From NCBI GenBank assembly GCA_903813345.2, contig CAIIXF020000009.1, forward strand, positions 34,839,759-34,899,758: a stretch of 60,000 bases of DNA, read 5' to 3'. Under the pieces are notes generated by a model. It saw only the letters and a program-made list of their open reading frames with translations. It was not told the DNA's origin and ran no database searches. The position numbers and the translations under genes are program-made. The first letter of the stretch is position 1. Each line of letters starts with the position of its first letter. Source of the DNA: Owenia fusiformis (taxonomy: Eukaryota > Annelida > Polychaeta > Sabellida > Oweniidae). Below are positions 1-13,100 of the stretch, piece by piece.

Positions 1-941
1 TGGGCCAACAAAATCAATCACATTATTTGGTAATATCACAGTTTTTGACAGAAAAATTATCTCATTGGTTCATACATGTTATAAGGGCCAGGGGTGACTC
101 ATATACCTGCATACATGTACATGATATAATGAACGCATTTCACATAATTTGTAATTCTAATGGATTTGATAAAAATACAAAATATTTAAATTTGCACATG
201 TACATTCTTTAAGTTTTATAATTCACTCCAAGCCATGCAGTTTAGGCAATTCAAGAACATATCAGGCTTCATGCTAATTGATCGATCTATCTTTTCTTTT
301 CACAATACTTACAATAATCAGTATTATTTTACCTAACTCCTAAAATTTGGCAAAATTGGGAGTTTCATGCCTACTTGAAATGTTATGATTAATGTTAGCT
401 ATTGAGCATGCAGTCCTGGGCATGCATTATACCTACTTGATTTAAACGATATGTTGAGCATGTATATCCTGTAGTTTACATTGACCGTTCTGTTTTTGTT
501 ATTTGATAAAATGTCCTATTAGACTTCACTTTCTTTGAGGACTTGCAGTTATTCTTATCTCTTACTTCACTTTTAGAGTAACATGTACATATTGACCAAG
601 TAGGCCTATTTATGGTACCATAGTGATGTTCTCTTGATCTTACATTGTACCACATTGATATGTTGGCATAATATGCTACCACATTGATGCCTTATTGACC
701 TTATATGGCACCACATTGATATGTTGTCATAATATGCTACCACATTGATGCCTTCTTGATCTTATATGGCACCACATTGATGCTGTCATAATATGATACA
801 ACATTAATGTTTTCTTGATCTTACATGGTACCACATTGATATGTTGTCATAAGAGGGTACCACATTGATGTTCTATTGATCTTATATCGCCCCTACTTGA
901 TCTGTAGATCTTATCTTGGGAACTATGGATGTAATCTAGAT
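1..941. other. 3' flank of TMC-A, no gene seen
   Basis: AT-rich. It holds the degenerate tandem repeat described at 600-890; otherwise I see no coding or RNA feature. Confidence 0.5.
600..890. repeat. Degenerate tandem repeat, about 60-bp period
   Basis: The phrases ACCACATTGAT, ATGTTGTCATAATATG and TTGATCTTATATGG recur about every 60 bp, four to five times, just downstream of the TMC-A stop codon. Confidence 0.8.
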
Positions 942-1181
942 CTAATATGGAACTCCAGGAGGTGTGTTAACATGGCGCTCAAGTTCTACATCACTTGGTG
1001 CCACGGAGTGTCCAGTCCTCTGTCGAAGCATCCCTAGAGAGCCATCTGGCTTTTCTGGAATACTCTCATCAGCAACTGACATTGTTGCCTCTAGTTTTTT
1101 CTTTTCTTTATTTTTTCCTGTTTTTTTATCACCAGAAAGCTCGTTTATTCTGCCCAATAAAAACTGCTTGTCTTTTCCTTC
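942..1181 (-). CDS. TMC-A exon 19: C-terminal tail and stop
   Basis: Acceptor GGTTCCAG. Encodes 79 residues beginning [20 protein letters not shown], with a Lys-rich stretch, ending [10 protein letters not shown] then TAG at 944-942. No transmembrane segment. The length suits a short cytosolic tail. Confidence 0.9.
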   Translation of the reverse strand, partial: EGKDKQFLLGRINELSGDKKTGKNKEKKKLEATMSVADESIPEKPDGSLGMLRQRTGHSVAPSDVELERHVNTPPGVPY

Positions 1182-4100
1182 CTGGAACCACAAATATTTG
1201 AAATTGAATTACACATTTTGTAACAGTTGTTAATTTCACTACTAAGTACAACTGTTAGAACATGTAGTTTTTGAAACATCTGAATTGCTTTTATTAAATT
1301 TAGATTAATCATACTGAATCAGTTTGAATATTCTCATTTGATTGTAGTGTATGGAAACAATCGGAGAAATTTTCTATTGTGTCCATAATATCTGTAGGTT
1401 ATATCTGTGATTATTATTTTCTATAAACATATCCACTATACATATTCTACTACCCATTTCATTAATTATTGATAATTATTGCAGAGAAAATTACATCAAC
1501 ATTCACATCTGGATATGATATTGCCATCATCTTATGTGTTTGTATGACGTACATGTAGCTAAATAACATACAGTAAAACCTATTTTAGTGAACACCTCTC
1601 TGTACTGAACACCTGTGTTTAGTGAACACCACTTCAAGACACATTTTACAGTGACTCCTGTATTAAATTCGCTCTGTAGTGAATACCTATCTACAGTGAA
1701 CACTTTTGTGCCCCCATAGGTGTTCACTATATACGGGTTTTACTGTACATGTACTTAGATGAGGAACTACATTCCAGTACAATAACATGGTTTCCATGCA
1801 TTTAAAATAATATGACTACACATACTGACATACAGACCTATGTCTCTTAGAATCGAGAAAATCGAAATATTATTTAAATTGAAAATATTTGGCTAGATCA
1901 GGGGCGGATCTGGGAACCAACAAGGGGGGGGGGCCAAACTTCTGGTCTGAGAAAAAAACTATTGGGCCCCTAAAACCCAAAAGTGGGCCCAAATTTTGAA
2001 ATATTGAGGCCCATTTTCTTCAAAATTTGACCTAAAATTAACAAATAAGGCCTTAGAAGGCCCATTTATGACCAAAAAGGCCTACTTTTTGGGGCCTATA
2101 GGCCTTTTTTGGCTCAAAATCTTTTTTGGGCACAAATTTTTTTTCTGGGCCCACCCAAGGGGGGGGGGCGGGCCCCTGGGCCCCCCCCAGATCCGCCAGT
2201 GTAGATGTAGCATTCTCATAACCAACCACCTTGTTTAACTTTGTAGAATTGTGATACAGTTTAGGGTATCATTCAAAACCATTATTTCAACCAATTATGA
2301 AAAAGTAGCTTATTTAACTTTTGGACCATGCAGACATTTACAGAATATTTTATTTACATGCTTATATTTTACTTGCATGCTTGCATTTCACTTGCATGTC
2401 ATAACTTCACCAGATGGTTATTTTTTTCCAAAAAAGAATTAAAGATCAGGTTTATCAAAACAGATTCAAGTTTTTACATTTTTTAAAGACGTGCACGATG
2501 CCAATATTTTATAATTAACCTGGCAATCTTGGGAGGTAAAGAATCCTTATGTATGCTTTGAGTAGTTGTCTCTCATAAAACCCCTTAAAACATAGGAAAA
2601 TTTGAAATTTACACATTTAACAGTGCATGCACCAACTATTTACCCATCTTGATAAAGTGTGTCAAATTTTTTGACGTAATCATTTATATACTGCTTGTCC
2701 ACAATATTCTAAAAATAGATAATAATATTTTCACTCATTCGTCATTTTGAAAGAATTGTGAAAATCATTTTAATTAGCCATTTTATCACATGCAATTTCA
2801 CCTCAATAATCTGTGATATTAGGAATAAATCAAAATCTATCACAAAAATAGGCTTACTCTGAGAGAAACACTGCATTTGATTAGTACAAATAAGTGCAAA
2901 TGGTATATGTTATGTTACTTACCAGAATAAGTTGTTCTCTTAAAATAGCAACCATTTCTTTATTAGCCGATGACATTGTAGAGTAATAATATACAACCAG
3001 CCTTAAAACCAAAGAAAATATAGTTAGAGTTTGCTTTATATGTTATAGTGCTTTTGGAGTGGTTACTTTATAATGATCAAAGTGATTCAAGGTATTTTTC
3101 ATATTTAACAATCGAACATCTGATTTGACGGAACATTAGCATAATCCTTGGAAGTCTTAAAGTCTTGGAATACATATTTATACATTATTCTGCAACAACC
3201 AAACTTACCCTAATACTATAAATAATGGTATAGCGAATCCTGCTGATGTGATGAAGTTAAATATGGACTGGAGGGCAGCAGGCCAGGTTGCTATGGTGAT
3301 GCTCATGATCTCATGCATATAATAATATATGCGAAACGGTCCACATCCCTTAGATGGAGCTAATCTGCAATAGTTGAAACAACATGTCCTCATTGCTATA
3401 ATTTGCATACATCCACATTTACAAATCAAATGTTTTCTAAATGGATTTATGAAATATTGCTAATGTACATCGGAATAGCCTGACAATGGTAAAGTCAGAT
3501 ACCGTTGTCACAAATGGTGCACATAACCGTCGCTTCAATTAGATTCTCATGAACTGTATGTTTAATAGAGCACCTAAATTAAATTTCTTTGAAACAGCAA
3601 TCATCAAAATGTATTTATACTCATTGTACAGTTAATTATGTCTGTATGTTCTACCATCGAAATAAAGTCTTAAATTTAACCGATCAAAATGAGACATGGA
3701 ACAACGGACACTGTATTACCATATACCTTTGTCTTTGTAAATTCTTATGATACATCATCACAAGAGCTTAATAGATGCCCAGAATTAGCGACGATAAAAT
3801 CCCATGAAATGAGGACCAAGCGATTAAAGAGTTGAAGCGACGGTTGTCAGGCTTTGTCAGGCTATTCCAGTGTGTAATGATTGATATTTAAATTTTTTCC
3901 CATGATACTCTCACAGGGATCTTAAATGATGATAGTTATTCATATTGATGATAAAAGATGTCTTTACTCACTGAGCAATTGAGTAAGCAATCGGTATGCA
4001 GACAAGGAAAAAGGATGAGAGAAGGACAATCATAAAGAAACTGTTGGACTTTGATGCCCTGTATGGGCGACCACTTGGCTCATAGTTCACCAGCACAGTT

Positions 4101-7100
4101 AGCTGAAAAGAAGCAAACAATCTTTTGAGTACTGTCATCTTATTGAGTTGAATCAATTCATAATCCTATGAAAATCATTTTTGATAAAACCCTTTCATTA
4201 ATCTTTAAATAAGATCAGATTCATTCTAGCAATCAGGATTTTGAAGCCATGTGATCGGAGGATGTTAACATGTTTAATCAAAATGGATTTTCTGGTGTTG
4301 AATTTAAAAATCATTTTAGAAAAGTTACCTTTTTAACATAAAATAAAATGAAGAACTTCAACACACACACAGCAGGAATCAATGGTGCATAGAAGGCCCC
4401 TAACCTAAAGAAGAAATCAAAGAATTGTTTAAGTCCTTTATAATTAAAAATGATCTTTAATTCAAAAATACTTTTAATTTATCAAACACTGTGAAAACCT
4501 CATTTTCATATACTGATAAACAATAGAAAGTGCTGATCCTACTAAAAAAAATTAAAAACAGTTTTTCAAGTTGTGTACAATTTTTAAGCTTCAAATATGA
4601 ATTGTTTATTTAAAGTAGCCTATATAGTGAAATGGGTGTTTCAACTTACCAGCAGAGGGCCTGTGAGTATACGAGATCTAGGACATGTTTTGGTATCATA
4701 AACTTCTGTTGCCCAATCATTTTGCAAGCTTTACAGCTACATTTAGTAACAAATAATCTGAAAATATGGAGAAGTTCATATTCAATATTTATTTGTCATA
4801 TTTGTTTTATGGATTGTTTGTGCAATATTATTTAAAGGGACACTGACCATACTTGTATATTTCTTTATTTGCATTTGAGAGGGGGGGGGGTAGTATACAC
4901 TGTAATTTGTCAAAGCTTAACATTAAATGACTATGGGTGAGATTAAGGGGCTCTTAATGTTAAATAGCCTTCATTGTATAACTGAAAATGACTGCAAAAT
5001 CTTGTCTTGAAACTAGGATGAACAAATTATCACTCCACTCTTTAGATGCTTTTCAGAGCCTGTTTAATAATCTTAATTATTGATCAATGAAGATTTAAAA
5101 AACATGATATTTCTTACTTCCTGGGGAACTCCACAAAAAATATGACACCTATTGTTATGATGAAGTCCATAATAACCAACTTGTAGAGCTGTTGGCCAAC
5201 ATATGTTTCCCAACACTAAAAATAAACATTCAATGGAATTTTATATATCATTCTAAAGCCAGCATATTCAGTACTGCTGTACAGGATACCTAATTGATAA
5301 TATATTTTCTAGAAACTTTAAATTAGGTCGGTACATTGAGATAAGGGCAAAAGTAGATCTTTGCTTCATTAATGCTTTGATAGGCAATTTTCTGTTATGA
5401 TTTATGAGCTTTCCTTTGGTATATAGAACATACCTGTAGAGGTGTACACGCATCAGTGTTAACACCACAGGAGTCTTTGGGCAGGCAGGTTATCTGAATG
5501 TATAGGGTGGCTATCAGAGTGGCAAGTGAAGCAAGTCGTAGGAACACAGTCCTGAAATAAAGAAAATTCATGTTTTAAACCAATAACAACATTGAAACCT
5601 GCAAAGTGGAACACCTCTAGAAGTGGAACATCTTTGTTAATGGGACGCTTCAGAGTCCAAAGATCAACAGACTTAATGTTGAATTAACCTTTATAAGTGG
5701 AACACTTCCTTAGTGGAACACTTTTTAAAGGGACCAAAGGTGTTGGACTTAGACAGGTTTTACTGTACAATTTCAAACATGTCAAATGAGGTTGAAGTAT
5801 GTTCAGTTATACCATACCTGACCAAAGTCAACTTAATGTCTATCATGGGTGTGTAGTCCTCGGCACGGATGATCTTTTGGAAGATGGAGGGAACAATTAT
5901 GTTGAGAAATGTGATTGTCAGGGAAGGCAGGAACTCCATTAGCAACTGTACCAACGTTGAATACTGTGAATATAGTGCACTCTTGGAGAACTGAAAATAA
6001 AAATGTTAAATTAGGTGCAATTCATTCGATCTTGGGACGGGAATAACGGGAAAATTATTTTATGCAACTTTAACCCAAGCTCAAAATATTTTTTAATGCT
6101 AATTTAGTAAAGAATTTTAAGCTATAATGCAATTGAATATATATTGTTCTGATAAGGCTCAAAATGAGCTAGACAATATCTTCCCATGTTTAGAGGTACA
6201 TAACATTCCTCTCACATTCAATTTGCATTAAAGATATAGGATAGAGAGGTACTGATCTATATATTGAATATATATGATGTAACATTGATGAATACTACTA
6301 GTATATAAGAGAAAAATAAATATTCCCTTACTTCAAGTGAGACCTGTGTTGCATAGTAAATCAGATACCCTGATCCTCCTAGAATAGCCAGTACAATGAT
6401 GTTGATAAATACTCTGAGGGTAAAGATGCCACAGGCCTTCCAGCCACGTCGTTGACGTCTTCTGGAGGCTTCCCGTTCTTCTTGAAGGTCACCCTGAAAG
6501 AGGCAGGATCAGCACTTTATATGATGTATAATGTCTTTCATATGATGTATAATGTCTTTCATATGGTGTATAACTTCGTCCATATGATGTTTAACTTCTT
6601 TCATATGATGTTTAACTTCGTTCATATGGTGTATAACTTCTTTCATGTGATGTTAAACCTCTTTCATATGATATATAACTTCAATAGGCCTAGTTACAGA
6701 AAAAAGGTTAATATCCAAGCCCGTTTATATTTTGAATTAAAATCTTTGAGATTTATTTAAGATGAGAATTACACCATTTTATAATCATGTGTGGCTTTCT
6801 TATGATATATCATATAAAACTAATTCGTTTAAATTTTCCAAAATGATATTTTTCCATTGATTACAAAAAATACCCTTTTGACATGTGCAGTAAACGGTAT
6901 TTTTGCACCTTTCATTTGGTATATGAATAACTGGTTCACATTGTGTTTTTATCACTGTATATTTGTATAGCTATGACCATGTTTGGTTTATATAATTGAA
7001 AGTTATATATATTTGCATCGGGTACTTACAGTTATTTCATTGTAGAGACTCTTCTTTTTCAACCCAGCTGCATATGGATCTTCCATAGAAAAGTCCCAGC

Positions 7101-10100
7101 CACCAAACACCTGGATAAAAAATAACCCAATGATTATCTAGATAGAGAAATATCTTTCCATGGAGCTCCGCGAAATGCTTTTTTTCATGGAACTCTCTGT
7201 CCTCGTTTTGCATCTTTCACTACAATATTTCTCATAATTGTGAAATGTTTTCAATTTACAATTGATTAAATAATTTCATTGTGTTCTAAAATGTAAAGGA
7301 ATTGTGTATTTGTATGATGTTTTGAGACAACAAGTATATAAGCGTTAATTTAGAAAATGTATTATAATGATATTAAAAAACAACACATACAGGGAACACC
7401 TCTAGAAGTGGAACATCTTTATCAATAGAACACTTTTCAGAGTCCCAACTGACTTAATGTTAAATCAACCTTTCGTGGAACACCTCCAAAGTGTAACACG
7501 TCACTTTTAAAGGTTCAAAGCCGTTCCACGTAGACAGGTTTTACTGTATATGGATCCGAATATATTGAATATACCTTGTTACTGTAGCTGTAGAATCTGT
7601 CTTCGTCAGTAACTAGACTGTCCTTCAAACTATTTCCTGTACTGGAAAAATAAGAATATAAAACTAAAAAATATACTCTCAAAATAAGAACACTCAGTTT
7701 TCAGGACATCTAGTATTGTTTACCATCCCCAACTCGACTTAGTATACTGAAATTCCTATCAAAGTAATCAATTAAATTGTAAGTTAATAAAAGTATTTTT
7801 TTAAAGTGATACCAGGTCATTGTAACAGAAGTCAGAAACTTTACAAATCTAAAATAACTGAATCTTTTAATGTTAATTAAATAATTTAACATCAATCTGA
7901 TGCCAAGGATGATGTCAAACACATTCCATGTATCATTTAATGTTACGATATGTTTTGATATTTTCAGAGTTGGCCATTTGACCTCACAAATATTTGCCGT
8001 TTAAAAGCTATGTAATTTTACTTTGCATCTATTCCCCCCACTTTATATAAGTGACAAAGTATAGTCAAAGTTAAAGAAAAAACAAAAAGTATGTCAAAAA
8101 GTAAATAATGAGCTCTTCTTTGTGTCAGGAGTAAACAATAAACTGTCACTACAGTAAATTATGAACTCCTAAATGTCAGAACAGTAAACAAGGAGTTCAT
8201 CTGAGTACAATGACCCCCTTTGTGACTACACTAAACAACGAGCTCTTATATGTGACTGAAGTAAACAATGTGCTCTTCTAATTGACTCAAGTAAACAATG
8301 AACTCTTATATGTGACTGTAGTAAACAGTGAGCTCTTATATGTGACTCAAGTAAACAATGAGCTCTTCTATGTGACTCAAGTAAACAGTGAGCTCTTCTA
8401 TGTGACTGAAGTAAACAGTGAGCTCTTCTATGTGACTGTAGTAAACAATGAACTCTTATATGTGACTCAAGTAAACAATGAGCTCTTATATGTGACTGCA
8501 GTAAACAATGAGCTCTTCTATGTGGCTCAAGTAAACAATGAACTCCTACATGTGCAGAAAACAATGAGTTTCTCTTCATGGCTGCAGTAAACTATGAAAT
8601 TCTATGCGTGACTAAAATAAGACAATGATGAGCTCTTCTACGAAGTGAAGGTGAATCTAAGATTACTTTGCATAGCCTTACAGGTTGGATTCCTTCATGT
8701 GATATGCAATCATATTCCTCTTGGCCCTTTTCGCTAAACTGTTTAAAAGCAAAGTAGTAAGTTCATCATATTTTCTTTCATAAGCATATTGTAAGCACGT
8801 CGTGATATAAGCTTCTATTTGTGTAAGCACTTTCTGATATAAGCATTTATTAAAAGCAAATGTGTCCACATCTAAAATCTGTTCATGCAATATTTGTTTC
8901 TATTAGTAGTTCTGTTGTGACATAAAACAAATGCCAAAATACCAATACCATGATAGCATTACCTGTCACCAATATCAGCATGAAAATCCCTAAAGGCTTC
9001 TGGTAAACTTTAAAATGATTTATTTCACGATTAAACATTTCATTATGCATTGTACATATATGTACCTGTCTTGGGACCCTTAATACATGTTATAAAATAA
9101 AATTATAGATATAGGTGTTGACTTTAAATGATTGATGATGAATTACGTATAACAATAAAGCAAGTGTCTAGATGTGTAAGGAGATGAATACGGACATGTG
9201 TTCCTTGGACTGGGTGCAATATACAAAACCATATCAGAACGAAGTGTGCCACATATATAATAAGTGTCACACATTTTAATGGTGCCACATAATAAAGTTG
9301 CCATGTCAGCATTCAATAAAATTGCCTGCTGAGACATAAAGTGAAAATAAATAAATTAAAAAATATCAAATAATGCGTGATTTGTGTGATATTTGATCAT
9401 TCACGCTAAATTGATGCGTGGTTTCTATTTTTCCAGCAAATGCGTGACAATCATGCCTTCTGCGTGAGGGTTGACAGGGCTTAGATGAAATATAATACAT
9501 GTAATACAGAGTAAAGAGACGTATGTCAAACATATTGATTAACAACTGCTTTGGTAAAGTACAAGACTTATCAAATGCAAATACCCACAGCACTAACTGT
9601 GTGACGACAATGTTTCAATTAATTGTAGAAAATGATTTAACAGAAAATTAACTTACTGTCTGACCATGAGTATGAGAGAGAGAACAAGGTATGTTATGGT
9701 GACACATAGGTAGGCCAGGGGCATGTTGTAGTTATAAGTCAAGCCTTCAAATGTTCCAATATTCAGCTCTGTATTGTCGTAAATCCCATAGAAAAGTACA
9801 GTCTTTTCCATCCACCCCTGAAATACAGAATTCAATAGATGCAGTGAAGAATATGAGTCATTTTAAGTGTTTGGGTCAGAAATTCAAAAAGCTTTGAGTT
9901 ATTTTCACTATAACGGATACATATATGAAGATGTATATTGGGAGGTCATATACAGCATTTATAAAGTGGTTAAAGCCCATTGTTTCAATTCCTATAATAA
10001 TGTTTACTTCATTCTTCATTTTGAAATATTTCTGTTCAATTCTAAAACAAAAATATAATATCAAGGACGATACGAGATAACTATCAATTGCAAAGCAATT

Positions 10101-13100
10101 TACAGTGACCACTTTTAGATGGTTCTACGACTAAAAAACATGAAGATAGGATTATAATATCCTCTTTGGCTTAAATTCTGCCTCACATATTCAAGATTGT
10201 CTCACCTATTCAATTTTACCTCACTTTTTGAAATTTGCCTCACTTACTAAAAATTGCCTCACCCATATTTTTTCTATCTATGCCCTTGATAATGATATAA
10301 AAGTAAATATATACTAACTGTGCCCTGTAGGAAGTCCAGAATCAGTTGTTGGTAATTCGTGGGATCAACAGTGACGTTATAGTTGGCTGAGCACACCATT
10401 GTAGCAGAGAGATTCACGGATGTACCATTACCCGTCACGTTTGAATTGTAATCAACTGAGGGGAACACAACCTGGGGAAGAACGATGAAAACACCGAACA
10501 GCAACATAATGTAGATGTTCAAAAAGAACAGCCATTTCAGGAATGTGAAATATGACACGACCCCTGCACCAAAATGTCCTTCTATTGTTTTGAAAGATCG
10601 GCGCCAAAGTTCCAATCGGCTCATTAAATCATTGTAGGCATTCTTTGTTCTTCTCCAGCTCTGGAATGAAACACCATCAATGTATGCATGTAGTGTATCA
10701 TACAGTCAATTGTATATATGTAGTTATCATAATATCAATTTTATGAATGTAGCGTATCATACAGTCAATTGTGCCATACAGTCAAATATATATGTGCTTT
10801 TTATCATGCAGTCGATTGTATGCACGCAGTGTATCATACTGTCAATTGTAGGCGTGTAGTGTATCATATGCATGTAGTATCAAACAGTCAATTGTATGCG
10901 TATAGTGTATCATACAGTCAATTGTATGCGTGTAGTGTACCATATGCATGAAGTATCATAGTCAATTGTATGCGTATAGTGTATCATACAGTCAATTGTA
11001 TGTGTGTAGTGTGTCACACAGTCAATTGTATGCGTGTAGTGCGTGGTATACATGAAGTTTATCAGATAGTTGAGTGTATGCATAGTACTGTCAATTGCAT
11101 GTGTGACAACTAACTAAGCGATCATAGCAAAAAATGTACGTGCTTGCCTATTTGGTAAAATAGTTATTTGTAGTTGTTTCTAAACGATGTTAATTTCCCA
11201 AATTCTAGAATTATACATGGTATATTAAGGGTCAAACATTCCCACAATAACCAAAGCGGTTAGATAAGTCTTTTTGTGAATCAATAACCAATCAATTGCT
11301 ATCATTATGGCCTATATTTCCTGCTTGAGACATGTTGTAAGTAGATATCAATTCAATATACACTCTTGTGGCATGCATGATACCTATGGATTTTCTATAA
11401 ATTAAGTTGTATTGGTGGTATGTTTGATACAAATGCTACAGCATAATGCAAACTTTCGAGGAAAGAAAAAACAAGATACCAATCTAATTAAAGTGTAGTA
11501 AACTGCCAGTAATTTATACATCTTGTCTAGCAAGTCTTGGAGAAATATAAGGGAAGTAAGAGAAGCCATTTTGCTGGGAGGGTTAATATATAACGATTAC
11601 TTTCAATCAATTAGCAGTGTGTATTTATTGCAGATGCACTTATTCTTAGAATCATCATGGGCTCATATCAGTGGTAGAGCCCATGGAATCAATTTCTAAA
11701 TGGAAATCGTTTACTTATTCAGAAATTACAAAACATTTCATTTGTTTAGAGTTATTCATCTATTCAGTGAAAAGATAGCTTTCTGGGAAAATTACTCTTA
11801 GACTTTGTTTATTACTTAAACAGGCAATGCGCTTATTTTTGAAGGAAAAAGGACAAAATAATATTTGAGACATGTCACTCACACAGTCATGATAAAAACT
11901 TTAATTTGGGTCAATACTAAAGTGAAAAAAAATCACTCGCATAGAAAACAGCATTTGAAGTTCAGAGATCAAAAGAAGTGAATTACCACTTTTCACAAAG
12001 TGTATGTTTTTAAATAAATCTTGGAATAAAAGATGGCGTATGGTTGAAAATCATATCAAAAATGAATGGACAATTAATGCAAACAACAATGCCATCTTTC
12101 TATGGGATTGCTAAATCTCAACTCTGATGTGGTCTGTTTGAGTTTTTTTGGTGTCAAATAAAATATAAGGTACTTATTAATCCATTGGAAATACTGTAAA
12201 GATCAAAAGTGAGACTTCATTTACGCACTTTGTCCCTTTAATTATAACTGAATAAGTTGCCTTTACTTTAATTGAAGTTAGTATTTGACTTAAATTGAAA
12301 TTAATAGTTTACTTCTTCTGAAGTAAAATGCTTTATACGCATTATTACAGTAGATACATCACACATATCAAAGTAAATATTTTACTTATATAAAGTAGAT
12401 AAATTACTCATATTGAAGTAACTATGGCTATTATATGAAATAAATATTTCACTCATTTTAGAGTGAATATATCAAAGTAAATATTTTGCTTATATCAAAC
12501 TAAACATATTAATTATATTGAAGTAAATATTTTAACTAATATTGAAGTTATGAATAAATTACTTACAGCTCTTTGTTGCACTCGCCATGCGGCACATCCA
12601 GTCAAGGGTACTGTGGGAACGGATAGCAGTTTGGCCCTGAAGAACAAGGAATACCAAAATTAACTAGTACTTCACATTATTTAATTGCTGATTTTCCGTC
12701 GTCTATATAGCTCTATAAATGTTCAATTCAGAAATGAATTCAGTAAATTGTGGAGGCATTTTATTTATTATATTTTTATATTCTTTATATGACTTCGTTA
12801 TCCTTACAGAAAGAAGCCCCAAGTAGTATATTCATTGAACTATAAAATGGTAAAATTTTTATGTCTAGAATAGATTACATTCATGATTGTGTCCTTATTT
12901 ATTAATGGACACATTGTACTCCGCTTTCTCATTCAATAATCACAAATTGTCAATTGCATCCCAACTCTAGTAATTATTTTCAACTCCGGGAAAAAGATTT
13001 GTTGCGAGTCTTGTCAACACCTTACCCCAAACTTCCCCATATTTTCCTATGAACTTTTGTTTCTATATCTTTTAGAAACTGCTCCTGTTTATTGAACAGT

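Noticed and set aside
8226-8590. Repeat proteins encoded on both strands ([10 protein letters not shown]-like and YVTQVNNEL-like)
   Set aside because: They are translations of a 30-bp minisatellite inside an intron; no start context, splice link or independent evidence.
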